Source: an uncultured Collinsella sp. (GTDB lineage Bacteria > Actinomycetota > Coriobacteriia > Coriobacteriales > Coriobacteriaceae). Taken from it: 50,028 nucleotides of DNA. The position numbers were made by a program, and so were the translations under genes. Below the pieces are notes generated by a model. The model ran no database searches. It was not told the DNA's origin and saw only the letters and a program-made list of their open reading frames with translations. This document shows positions 42,858 through 50,028 of this stretch, in pieces. Positions within the stretch are counted from its first letter, which is position 1, and each line of letters begins with the position of its first letter. Location of the stretch: positions 1 to 50,028 of the forward strand of contig CAUAGV010000001.1 in the NCBI GenBank assembly GCA_958428675.1, in the 5' to 3' direction.

Positions 42858-44402
42858 ATGAAAGGTATGGGAGACACGGCCGCGTACTTTCGTCGGGGCA
42901 TTCGGGAGATTATATGCCTGGCGCTGTTCTATTTTACGTTTTTGGCTGGCGAGTACCTCTTCGACGTGCGTGTGGCCGAGTTTGTGCCGCCGAGTGAGGT
43001 CGTTGTCTACGAGAGCCTCATCGTCGGTGCGAGCGTGATCGGCTTTTTTGTGCGTCCTATTCTGTACTATCGCCGTCCCCGTGCGATCGATACGACGAGC
43101 GACATCACGGGCGTGCTGCTGGTAGCGGCATTGCTGCTGATGATTATGGCGGTACAGTTTGGGGTGCTAATTGCCGGCGGTTTGATGGCATGCTGCACGC
43201 TGGGCTACTGCGGATCGACCGCCCACGCCAACTTTGCGCGGCGCTTTGCGCGGACGCCGTATTTGGCGCGCGCGGCGGCACTTTCGTATGGCCTTGGCGT
43301 TCTGGTGCAGGTGCTCAACCACATGGTGATGCCCGCGGGGATTCCGCAACAATTTGTTTTTGTTGCCTGTGCAGTTGTGCTGGTGGCGCTACTCCACGGC
43401 GCCCGTCGTGCCAAGCTGCGCGGTGAACCTGAGCTTGGGCAAGAGCCCGATATCGCCGAGCTTTCGGTGGATGCGTCGGAGTTTGGCGCCAAGTGGCAAA
43501 ACGATTCCGAGTCAACGGCGGCTTTTCGGCGCGCCGTGGTGCGCCTGACGGTCGCAACTGCCTGCCTTACCGGCGTGTTTGCCGCCCTCAATGCGGGGCT
43601 CACAACTGCGCACGCCGACGGGTCCGTCGACTTGGGCGATTGGCTGCGACTGTTTATGGCTGCGAGCGCTCTGGTCGCCGGCATCTTGTTTGACCTGCGC
43701 GGACGCTCGTATATGAACATCATCATGACTTGCGCCGCCATGTTGTCCACGCTTTCATTCTTTGTGCTTATCACCGATGCAAACGGCGCCAACACGCTTG
43801 CCGCTACCATCATCTTCTATCTGGGTTCGGGCTTCTTCGTGGTGTTTTTTACGGCGAAGTTTGCCGCCATTTCGGTTTATGCGCACTGGTCGTACCTGTG
43901 GCCGTGCATGGGCCGTGTCATCAACAACGTTTGCGCGATGTTCGTGACGGCGCCGGCGGTGGCGATTGTCTCGAGCCAGAACGTGCTGCTGGCGTTGGGT
44001 GCCGGACTTGTACTGCTTGTGGGCATTGCGATCTCGCTGCTGGGGCAGTCTGGGCATCAGGTCTATGACGTTGAAGTGCGCGGCGACCTGGCGTTTGCTG
44101 CTAGCGACCTTGGCACGGATCCCGTATCCGCCCAGAGCGAGCCCGCCCCCGCAGAGGTGCCGGAGTCCACACTCGACGAGCGTCTCGATGCCTTCGCCGT
44201 CGCCTTTGAGCTTACGCAGCGCGAGCGCGATATTTTGGAGGCCTTGGTCGCATCGCGCGAGAGTGTTCAAGACATCGCCGCAACGCTCTTCCTTTCGCGC
44301 TCCACGCTTTACCGTCATATCGCCTCGATCAACAAAAAGACCGGCGCCTCCTCACGTGTGGCCCTCATCAACTTTTTCTGGTCCTGGGCGCCCAAGGACT
44401 AG
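42858..44402 (+). CDS. 12-TM membrane-bound LuxR family regulator
   Basis: A 514-residue protein. Residues 15-400 contain about 12 hydrophobic helices in two sets of six with a hydrophilic loop between (about 185-225), an MFS-like layout. After a linker, residues 450-514 are a LuxR-type helix-turn-helix (FELTQRERDILEALVASRESVQDIAATLFLSRSTLYRHIASINKKTGASSR). Such membrane LuxR proteins are numerous in Coriobacteriia, where they are thought to sense small molecules and regulate adjacent metabolic genes. No target gene is obvious here; the upstream sugar cluster and the downstream mgtA are candidates. The start codon is set by the poly-G tract. Confidence 0.88.
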   Translation: MKGMGDTAAYFRRGIREIICLALFYFTFLAGEYLFDVRVAEFVPPSEVVVYESLIVGASVIGFFVRPILYYRRPRAIDTTSDITGVLLVAALLLMIMAVQFGVLIAGGLMACCTLGYCGSTAHANFARRFARTPYLARAAALSYGLGVLVQVLNHMVMPAGIPQQFVFVACAVVLVALLHGARRAKLRGEPELGQEPDIAELSVDASEFGAKWQNDSESTAAFRRAVVRLTVATACLTGVFAALNAGLTTAHADGSVDLGDWLRLFMAASALVAGILFDLRGRSYMNIIMTCAAMLSTLSFFVLITDANGANTLAATIIFYLGSGFFVVFFTAKFAAISVYAHWSYLWPCMGRVINNVCAMFVTAPAVAIVSSQNVLLALGAGLVLLVGIAISLLGQSGHQVYDVEVRGDLAFAASDLGTDPVSAQSEPAPAEVPESTLDERLDAFAVAFELTQRERDILEALVASRESVQDIAATLFLSRSTLYRHIASINKKTGASSRVALINFFWSWAPKD

Positions 44403-44426
44403 CCCATTTGGGACGGGGCTTTTTTA
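44401..44426 (+). terminator. Short terminator overlapping the LuxR stop codon
   Basis: AGCCC (44401-44405) pairs with GGGCT (44416-44420), followed by a T-run. The right part, TTTGGGACGGGGCTTTTTT, is the same as in the terminator at 27469-27506, but the matching left arm is missing here. Confidence 0.55.
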
Positions 44427-44431
44427 GCTGT

Positions 44432-44475
44432 TTTGGGCCGCCGCGGCCAGCGGGGGCGGGTCGCGGCGGCCCAAA
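44432..44475. other. GC-rich hairpin between convergent luxR and mgtA genes
   Basis: TTTGGGCCGCCGCG (44432-44445) pairs perfectly with its inverse at 44462-44475. It lies 27 bases past the mgtA stop. It lacks a T-run on either strand, so it may be a rho-type stop or an mRNA end-stabilising hairpin. Confidence 0.6.
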
Positions 44476-44501
44476 CATCCCTGACGAAGGTGCCGGTGAA
44501 G

Positions 44502-47270
44502 TTACAGCAGCTCGCCGTGGCGGGCGATGTAGCGGCGCTTGGCCAGCTGGGTGAGTGCGATGTAGGCGGCGACGATGCCGATGAGCAGTGCGAAAAAGCT
44601 CGCGGGCAGCGGCATGAGGCCGAGTGCATCGGCGACGGGGCTTGCCGGCAGCCAGGTGACGAGCGCCAGGCCCAGCACGGTGAGGGCGCACAGCGCGGGC
44701 GCGGCGTGGTCGCGCGCGCTCGGCAGGCGCGGGGAGCGCAGCATGTGGATCACGAGCGTCTGCGACCACATGGACTCGACAAACCAGCCGCTCTGGAAGA
44801 TTGCGGCGAAGGTCGTCATGCCCGCGACGTTGCCCGCGGCGGCAAGCTCTGCCCAGCTCGCGCCCACGGTGGCGGGGCACACCACAAAGAAGAGCGCGGC
44901 GAAGGTCACGATGTCAAACAGCGAGCTCACGGGGCCCAGCTCGAGCATAAAGCCCTTAATGGACGCGGCGTCCCAGGCGCGCGGACGGGCGGTCCAGGCG
45001 TCGTCGACGGTGTCCCACGGCAGCGCGATGCACACGATCTCGTAGACCAGCGACAGCAGCACCAACTGCAGAGCGCTCATGGGCAAGAACGGCAAGAACA
45101 GGCTCGCGACGGTCACGGATAGCACGTTGCCAAAGTTGGAGCTCACCGTGGTCTTGAGGTACTTGAGTAGGTTGCCGTAGGTGCGGCGGCCTTCGATGAT
45201 GCCACGCTCGAGCACGCCCAGGTCCTTCTGGAGCAAGATGATATCGGCAGATTCCTTGGCAATGTCGACGGCCGAATCGACCGAGATGCCGCAATCGCTC
45301 GCACGCATGGCGGCGGCGTCGTTGATGCCATCGCCCATAAAGCCCACGGTGTGGCCGAGCAGCTCGCGCATGACACGCACCAGACGCGCCTTCTGCAGCG
45401 GCGAGAGCTTGGCGAAGAGGTGGGTGTTCTCGGCGCGCTCGGCAAGTTCGGCGTCATCGAGCGCATCGATCTCGGAGCCGAGCAAGACGTTGCTCGCGTC
45501 GATACCGATCTGTTCGCAGACGGTGGCCGCGACGCGGTCGTTGTCGCCGGTCAGGACCTTGACTGCCACGCCCTTGGCCTCGAGGGTGGCGACGGCGCCC
45601 GCGGCACTTGCTTTGGGCGGATCGAGGAAGGCCAAAAAGCCCATCAGCACCATGTCGCACTCGTCGGCAATGCCAAACTCGCCCACGTAGCGCGGATTGG
45701 TCTTCTGCGCCACGGCAATCACGCGCAGGCCCTCGGCATTGAGCCCGGCGACCTGCTGGCGAATCTGGGCGAGCTTATCTTCGGTGAGCGGCTGGGCGGC
45801 ACCATCGCCTTCGACAAAGGAGCAGATCTCGAGCATTTCCTCGGCAGCTCCTTTGGTAACCATCTGGGTTTTACCCTGGGCGTCGGCGACAACGACGCTC
45901 AGGCGACGGCGCGAGAAATCGAAGGGCACCTCGTCGACCTTGGTATAGCGGTCGCGCAGGCTCTGGCCCAGCATGGAATCGGGCGCGACAGCCGAGGGCG
46001 TCACGTCGGCGCGGTCGATGACGGCCAGGTCGATAAGGTTCTTGAGGCCAGTCTGGAAGAAGCTGTTCAAAAACGCATGGCGCAGCACGCGTGCGTCCTC
46101 GTTGCCGTCGGTGTTGAGGTGGCGCTCGAGCACGATGCGGTCTTCGGTGAGGGTGCCGGTCTTGTCGCAGCACAGGACGTCCATCGCGCCGAGGTTTTGG
46201 ATCGCCGGCAGCTCCTTGACGATAACCTGACGACGGGCGAGGTCCTTGGCGCCCTGCGACAGGCTCGTGGTCACGATGACGGGGAGCATCTGCGGCGTGA
46301 TGCCCACGGCCACGCTCGTGGCGAACAGCAGCGCGTCGATGACGTTGCCCTTGGTGGCGGCGTTGATGGCAAAGACGGCCGGCGCCATAACGAGCATGAG
46401 GCGTACGAGCAGCATGGAGACGCTCGAGACGCCGCGGTCAAACGCGCTCTTCTCGCCGCGTCCGTTGAGCATCTTGGCGATGCCGCCCAGGTAAGTGTCC
46501 GAGCCGGTGGCAACGACAAGCGCCATGGCGGTGCCGTTTTGCACGGAAGTGCCGGTAAAGACGATGTTCTTGCAGGCAGAGAGTGGCAGCGCGGAGCCGT
46601 CGGCACCCTCGACGACGGTGATGGCAGCGCTCTTCTCGACGGCCTCGCTCTCGCCGGTGAGTGCGGACTCGATCACAAACAGGTCGCGCGCGGTGATGAT
46701 GCGGGCATCTGCCGGCACCATGTCGCCGGCAGAGAGGCGGATTACATCGCCGGGGACGAGCTCGTCGAAGGGGATCTCGACGCGCTCGCCGTCGCGCAGG
46801 GCACAGCAGGTGTTGGAGACCAGGTCCTTAAGGGCCTCGGCCGCATTGCCGCTGCGGGCTTCCTGGATAAACTTCATGCCGCCCGATACCAGCAGCATGA
46901 TGCCGATGACGATGACCGTGGAGGGGTCACGCTGCAGCTCGGGCACGGCGAGCACGTCGATGTAGAGCGAGACCAGTGCGAGGGCGGCGAGGATGCCAGC
47001 GAAGGGATCGACGAACGCGTCGGCGATGCGGCGGGCGAGCGTCTTGGTCGGCGCCTCGATGGTGTTGGGGCCGACTGCGCTCAGGCGCTCGGCGGCGTGC
47101 TCGGCGGTGAGGCCGTTTGCCGTGGCATCGAGCAGCACGAGGGCGTCCTCGGCGCTATGGGTGGCGGCGAATATGGTGTTCTTGGACAGGCCGGCGTGAG
47201 CGGCAGGGCGCGCCGTGCGGCGGCGCTTGGAGATGGCTTCGAGTACCGTGGCGGTTTTGAGCATCAGCAT
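44502..47270 (-). CDS. mgtA: Magnesium-translocating P-type ATPase (MgtA/MgtB type)
   Basis: A 922-residue P3B-type ATPase, typical length. The phosphorylated Asp369 is in CDKTGTLTED; TGES in the actuator domain (ALTGESEAVEK), KVLTGDNDRVAATVC and MGDGINDAAAMRASDCGISVD in the P and hinge regions are all intact, with about ten TM helices (the N-terminal FVDPFAGILAALALVSLYIDVL and LPMSALQLVLLSLVYE late). It imports Mg2+ at the expense of ATP. AGGAGGA precedes the ATG at 47270; a second ATG two codons on is also possible. A 23-codon frame with a perfect ribosome-binding site lies 140 bases upstream and may act as a leader peptide. Confidence 0.95.
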   Translation of the reverse strand: MLMLKTATVLEAISKRRRTARPAAHAGLSKNTIFAATHSAEDALVLLDATANGLTAEHAAERLSAVGPNTIEAPTKTLARRIADAFVDPFAGILAALALVSLYIDVLAVPELQRDPSTVIVIGIMLLVSGGMKFIQEARSGNAAEALKDLVSNTCCALRDGERVEIPFDELVPGDVIRLSAGDMVPADARIITARDLFVIESALTGESEAVEKSAAITVVEGADGSALPLSACKNIVFTGTSVQNGTAMALVVATGSDTYLGGIAKMLNGRGEKSAFDRGVSSVSMLLVRLMLVMAPAVFAINAATKGNVIDALLFATSVAVGITPQMLPVIVTTSLSQGAKDLARRQVIVKELPAIQNLGAMDVLCCDKTGTLTEDRIVLERHLNTDGNEDARVLRHAFLNSFFQTGLKNLIDLAVIDRADVTPSAVAPDSMLGQSLRDRYTKVDEVPFDFSRRRLSVVVADAQGKTQMVTKGAAEEMLEICSFVEGDGAAQPLTEDKLAQIRQQVAGLNAEGLRVIAVAQKTNPRYVGEFGIADECDMVLMGFLAFLDPPKASAAGAVATLEAKGVAVKVLTGDNDRVAATVCEQIGIDASNVLLGSEIDALDDAELAERAENTHLFAKLSPLQKARLVRVMRELLGHTVGFMGDGINDAAAMRASDCGISVDSAVDIAKESADIILLQKDLGVLERGIIEGRRTYGNLLKYLKTTVSSNFGNVLSVTVASLFLPFLPMSALQLVLLSLVYEIVCIALPWDTVDDAWTARPRAWDAASIKGFMLELGPVSSLFDIVTFAALFFVVCPATVGASWAELAAAGNVAGMTTFAAIFQSGWFVESMWSQTLVIHMLRSPRLPSARDHAAPALCALTVLGLALVTWLPASPVADALGLMPLPASFFALLIGIVAAYIALTQLAKRRYIARHGELL

Positions 47271-47357
47271 AGGGTCCTCCTTGTTGAAGGGAGTTAGCGT
47301 ACGTGTCGTATTTGCTTCAAAAAACCTAGATGTCGCTCACGTCATGCTCGCGAGCTG

Positions 47358-47387
47358 CCACAAAGGGGACGGGCACCTTTGTGGTGG
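47358..47387. repeat. Hairpin repeat in the mgtA leader
   Basis: CCACAAAGGGGAC and GGGCACCTTTGTGGTGG can pair through CCACAAAGG/CCTTTGTGG. It is a near copy, in opposite orientation, of hairpin 3 at 29025-29057. It lies between the possible leader peptide and mgtA. The rest of the gap 47271-47706 shows only the leader features listed here and the pyrE ribosome-binding site. Confidence 0.65.
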
Positions 47388-47410
47388 TTTTGACGGCCGG
47401 CTGTTGGCGC

Positions 47411-47482
47411 TTATGCGTGTGCGGAATCCTCGCGGCGTGCCGAGGGCGACATGCAGGTTTTTCGACTATGACTGCCTTCCAT
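47411..47482 (-). CDS. Possible 23-residue leader peptide of mgtA
   Basis: A small frame starting MEGSHSRKTCM and ending SARREDSAHA. Its ATG follows AAGGAGGTG, a full match to the 16S anti-Shine-Dalgarno sequence, at normal spacing. It sits in the 5' leader of mgtA, after a putative promoter (47549-47578) and before a hairpin and the mgtA start. It has no similarity that I recognise. A regulatory leader peptide is the simplest reading, by analogy with mgtL of enterobacteria, but a small functional protein is possible. Confidence 0.5.
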   Translation of the reverse strand: MEGSHSRKTCMSPSARREDSAHA

Positions 47483-47548
47483 GGCACACCTCCTTAAGGC
47501 CGGGCGCTGCGCGCTTTGGGTATCTCGTACCCGTTTCAATTCGCCCGT

Positions 47549-47578
47549 ATTCTTGATGAGGGGGGTTTGCCGTGTCAA
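47549..47578 (-). promoter_or_regulatory. Putative mgtA promoter
   Basis: On the minus strand TTGACA (47573-47578) is a perfect -35 box, and AAGAAT (47549-47554) is a weak -10 box at 18-base spacing. Transcription would start near 47542, giving a leader of about 270 bases. Confidence 0.5.
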
Positions 47579-47706
47579 CCCCATTGTTCGGAAAACCATC
47601 GTCTCTGACGAAGATCTTACAGGGTTGTGGCTCCAAAGCGCGCCCGCATCGACGCTTCGCCTGCGCTAAACTGGAAAGCACGTACGCAATTACGAGAGGA
47701 GCCCAC

Positions 47707-48390
47707 ATGGAGGCTTACAAGCAAGAGTTCATCAAGTTCATGGTTGAGTCCGACGTTCTTAAGTTCGGCAGCTTTACGCTCAAGAGCGGCCGTCAGTCCC
47801 CGTTCTTTATGAACGCCGGCGCCTATGTGACGGGCTATCAGCTCAAGAAGCTGGGCGAGTATTACGCCCAGGCCATTCACGATAACTTTGGCGACGACTT
47901 TGATGTGCTGTTTGGACCGGCCTACAAGGGCATTCCCCTGGCCGTCGTGACCGCCATTGCCTACCACGAGCTGTACGGCAAGGAGGTCAAGTACTGCTGC
48001 GACCGCAAGGAGGCCAAGGACCACGGTGCCGACAAGGGCAACCTGCTGGGTTATGAGCCCCAGGACGGCGACCGCGTGGTCATGGTCGAGGACGTCACCA
48101 CCAGCGGCAAGTCCATCGACGAGACCTACCCCAAGGTCATGGCCGCAGCAGACGTTGAGATCAAGGGCCTGATCGTGTCCCTCAACCGCATGGAGGTCGG
48201 CAAAGGTGGCGTGACCACCGCTCAGAAGGAGATCGAGGCCAAGTACGGTTTCCCCGTCGCGAGCATCGTTTCCATGGCCGAGGTCGTCGAGACTCTCTAC
48301 AACCACGAGATCGACGGCAAGGTTGTCATCGACGACGAGCTCAAGGCCGCCATCGACGCTTACTACGAGCAGTACGGAGCTCGGGAGTAG
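47707..48390 (+). CDS. pyrE: Orotate phosphoribosyltransferase
   Basis: A 227-residue enzyme. It joins orotate to PRPP to make OMP in pyrimidine synthesis. The PRPP-binding motif is VVMVEDVTTSGKS (residues about 117-129); LKSGRQSPFFMNAG near the N-terminus and FGPAYKGIPLA are the other OPRTase signatures. GAGAGGAG ends 5 bases before the ATG; the longer in-frame start at 47572 has no site and is rejected. No other pyr genes are adjacent, so it is expressed singly and divergently from mgtA. Confidence 0.95.
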   Translation: MEAYKQEFIKFMVESDVLKFGSFTLKSGRQSPFFMNAGAYVTGYQLKKLGEYYAQAIHDNFGDDFDVLFGPAYKGIPLAVVTAIAYHELYGKEVKYCCDRKEAKDHGADKGNLLGYEPQDGDRVVMVEDVTTSGKSIDETYPKVMAAADVEIKGLIVSLNRMEVGKGGVTTAQKEIEAKYGFPVASIVSMAEVVETLYNHEIDGKVVIDDELKAAIDAYYEQYGARE

Positions 48391-48392
48391 TA

Positions 48393-48420
48393 GTTACGCG
48401 GTTTTACCAAACCGCGTAAC
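48393..48420 (+). other. Hairpin directly after pyrE
   Basis: GTTACGCGGTTT pairs perfectly with AAACCGCGTAAC around TACC, three bases after the stop codon. There is no T-run; the next hairpin is the more likely terminator. Confidence 0.5.
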
Positions 48421-48468
48421 AGCTCGACGCTGCGCGGGCCGCATTTGGACAATCTGACGTTCAACTTC

Positions 48469-48503
48469 AAGGGCGCGACCAGAAGGTCAGCGCCCTTTCG
48501 TTT
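48469..48503 (+). terminator. Terminator after pyrE
   Basis: AAGGGCGCGACC pairs with GGTC-A-GCGCCCTT (one bulged A) around AGAA, with a TTTCGTTT tail. Confidence 0.75.
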
Positions 48504-48581
48504 CACGTCACCTTGTCTCAAATGCGACCCGCTCGCTGTCCGTCCTCTGCCTGCGGCGTCATCTTGCTCCAAATGCGGCAC

Positions 48582-48704
48582 TTGGGGACGTTCCTGTTTG
48601 ACTAGTCGTTTAAGAACGTCCCCAATGATCAGTCTGAAATGAGCGTGGATAATCTCCCGTTTTTGGCTCGGTGACGGTCTCAAAGTGGGAGATTATCCAC
48701 GCTC
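48582..48704. repeat. Double-hairpin intergenic repeat, copy C (123 bp)
   Basis: The same unit and length as 42484-42606. Hairpin 1 arms are 48582-48595 and 48612-48625. Hairpin 2 arms are GAGCGTGGATAATCTCCC (48641-48658) and a perfect inverse (48687-48704). Compared with copy B, an A-T pair in hairpin 2 has become a C-G pair through changes in both arms. With the two pyrE hairpins this accounts for most of the gap 48391-48737. Confidence 0.85.
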
Positions 48705-48737
48705 GTTAGGTTAGTGTCCGAAAATCCACGCTCGTCG

Positions 48738-49592
48738 CTACTTGAGCCCGGGCAGGCGGGTGTAGGGGAACGAGCGCTCTAAGAACTCGGAACAGCGGGT
48801 GTAATCTTTGGCAAAGTAGCTGCTGTAGAGCGAATCGAGTACGTATTGCACGGCGATGTGGCTGGCGAACTGCGTGATGCGGTGCGTCATACTCTCGTGG
48901 TCGCTCACTGTGAGATAGGCGGCAAAGCCGGGGTGAATGCGGGCGCAGTACGGTGTGCCGATGACGATGACCGGGACATGTCGACTGCTGAGGATTGGCA
49001 AGATCTCCCTGAGGTTGGGGGCAAGGCCGCTGTAGGAGATGACGATTGCCACATGGTCGGGGCCCGAGGCGAGCGCCGTGCGCACCTGCGCCTCGACGCT
49101 GTCGTGGCACGTCGCGCTTTTGCCGGCGGAAAGCAGGCGATCGCGGAACATTCCCGCTGGATACAGGTTATGCGAGCCCGTGTAGATGTCCACGGTGCCG
49201 GCGCGCATGATGAGCTTGGCGGCGTGGTCGAGCTGTGCGGGGTCGAGCAGCTCCTGCGTTTCGGCCAAGGTGGTCTGGTAGAGCCCCTCCATGCGCTCCA
49301 TCACCTGCGCAGGGGTGGAGGTGGCATCGAAGGGAAAGTTGATGTCCACGTCGCGCCGGTTGCCCGCCTCGGTCGCCTGGCGGATGAGCTCGACCTTGAG
49401 GTCTTTGAATCCCTCGAGGCCGAGCTTTTTGCAAAAGCGGTGAACGCTCGCGACCGAAACGTTGGCGCGCGCGGCAAATTCCTTAATGGAAAGCCCGCGC
49501 ACATCCTCGCCCATGGCGAGCGCCGTTTGCCCAAGTTGTTGCTCGGTGGGGGTGAGGCTTTTGCCCTGCGTGATCTTTCGCCTGATATCCAT
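48738..49592 (-). CDS. MurR/RpiR family transcriptional regulator with SIS domain
   Basis: A 284-residue regulator. Residues 1-77 form the RpiR helix-turn-helix (LSIKEFAARANVSVASVHRFCKKLGLEGFKDLK), and 115-250 a SIS domain (AGTVDIYTGSHNLYPAGMFRDRL; VAIVISYSGLAPNLREILPIL) that binds a phosphosugar. Regulators of this type control amino-sugar or pentose genes. It lies downstream of, and on the same strand as, a glycosidase gene that enters from the right edge, 165 bases away, and may regulate it. GGAG lies 4 bases before the ATG at 49592. The gap 49593-49757 shows nothing else. Confidence 0.9.
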   Translation of the reverse strand: MDIRRKITQGKSLTPTEQQLGQTALAMGEDVRGLSIKEFAARANVSVASVHRFCKKLGLEGFKDLKVELIRQATEAGNRRDVDINFPFDATSTPAQVMERMEGLYQTTLAETQELLDPAQLDHAAKLIMRAGTVDIYTGSHNLYPAGMFRDRLLSAGKSATCHDSVEAQVRTALASGPDHVAIVISYSGLAPNLREILPILSSRHVPVIVIGTPYCARIHPGFAAYLTVSDHESMTHRITQFASHIAVQYVLDSLYSSYFAKDYTRCSEFLERSFPYTRLPGLK

Positions 49593-49757
49593 ATGGCTCC
49601 TATGCGTTTGCGTCGCGATAAACCAATCATAGCGATAAATAAAACGTTCGGCTTGGCTGGGAGTTTTGGTCCGCCGGTCTATGAACGACGGATCGCTCGA
49701 CGATGCGCGGGCTCTACCTAGGGCGCTGTCCTTGTTGGGCCGTTTGCGCCCGGGGCG

Positions 49758-50028
49758 TTACCCGAGCACGCGTACGGGGCCCAAGAGGCCGCTGGGCTCG
49801 GAGGGCTCGGTCATGCCGAACACGTCGGGGACGGCATGGTCGAGGGTGTTGATGATATCGATCGCAAGCGCGTGCTCACCGGCCAAAAGCGCGCCGGCCT
49901 CAAAGCGGTAAGGCGGACAGATGCGCGTGCCGAGGGATTTGCCGTCGAGGGTGACGGTTGCGGTCTCAAAGACCTCGCCAAGGTCGATGACGGTGTCGTC
50001 GGGGTGGAATTTCCGGTTGGCTTTTTTG
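49758..50028 (-). CDS. C-terminal fragment of a glycoside hydrolase (GH2/GH106-like)
   Basis: Only the last 89 codons lie in the window; the gene continues past the right edge. The segment is the jelly-roll end of a large glycosidase: FHPDDTVIDLGEVFETATV, LDGKSLGTRICPPYRFE, LAGEHALAIDIINTL and a final PSGLLGPVRVLG. This pattern closes alpha-L-rhamnosidases of family GH106 and related GH2-like enzymes, where it forms the accessory galactose-binding-like domain. The catalytic part is not visible, so the family is uncertain. It is upstream of the RpiR gene on the same strand. Confidence 0.75.
   Translation of the reverse strand, partial: KKANRKFHPDDTVIDLGEVFETATVTLDGKSLGTRICPPYRFEAGALLAGEHALAIDIINTLDHAVPDVFGMTEPSEPSGLLGPVRVLG

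Noticed and set aside
1..50028. CRISPR arrays, tRNA, rRNA, transposase or integrase genes
   Set aside because: No regular direct-repeat/spacer pattern, no tRNA-like cloverleaf noticed, and no protein with transposase or integrase motifs.

Overview
The window looks like chromosome from a high-GC gut actinobacterium of class Coriobacteriia, most likely Collinsella or a close relative. Signs are the strong GC bias at third codon positions, a 12-TM membrane LuxR regulator of the Coriobacteriia type, an NRAMP-related transporter of the kind known from Eggerthella, and carbohydrate genes built on PTS enzymes, phospho-beta-glucosidases and gut-type glycan hydrolases. No phage, transposase, CRISPR array, rRNA or tRNA gene is visible. 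The taxon is inferred from protein character, not from a marker gene.

Layout. 0.2-8.6 kb is mostly housekeeping: a DUF362 ferredoxin-like protein, a membrane-anchored alpha/beta hydrolase, a hemolysin III-type protein, a CNNM/CorC-type CBS protein, a stand-alone relative of the cyanophycin synthetase N-terminal domain, a YtxH protein with a PRC-barrel-like partner, and a NodB-fold protein that has lost its metal-binding histidines. 8.6-12.0 kb holds a likely magnesium operon: a long structured leader, an MgtE-like protein with PRC barrels and a degenerate membrane domain, then an NRAMP-related transporter. 12.6-17.0 kb holds an acyltransferase-3/SGNH protein and a ribokinase-nucleoside hydrolase pair.

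17.0-41.4 kb is a carbohydrate island. A LicT-type antiterminator with an RNA target and terminator controls a PTS IIBC and a GH1 phospho-beta-glucosidase; this block has lower GC. A LacI regulator follows, then a FucI/AraA-type isomerase, a two-subunit transketolase and an FGGY kinase. After luxS and a DUF4867 gene come a second GH1, a DUF1593 protein, an esterase, a second PTS IIBC, a GH140/apiosidase-like (DUF4038) protein, a TetR regulator, an MFS transporter and a DUF5060/DUF4038 glycosidase, with a ROK kinase at 41.6 kb. Isomerase, kinase and split transketolase match the logic of the transketolase route for the branched pentose D-apiose, and the GH140-like enzyme could release apiose. 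TAAACA/TGTTTA operator-like sites occur before both the isomerase operon and the esterase/PTS divergon, which suggests one LacI regulon. The best candidate for an undescribed system here is therefore an apioside (for example apiin-type plant glycoside) uptake and catabolism regulon; the substrate is inference.

42.5-50 kb holds the membrane LuxR gene with an 11-G tract at its ribosome-binding site, an MgtA-type Mg2+ ATPase with a possible leader peptide, pyrE, an RpiR regulator and the 3' end of a glycosidase. Intergenic spaces are rich in palindromic repeats, including a 123-bp double-hairpin element present twice with paired changes in both arms.
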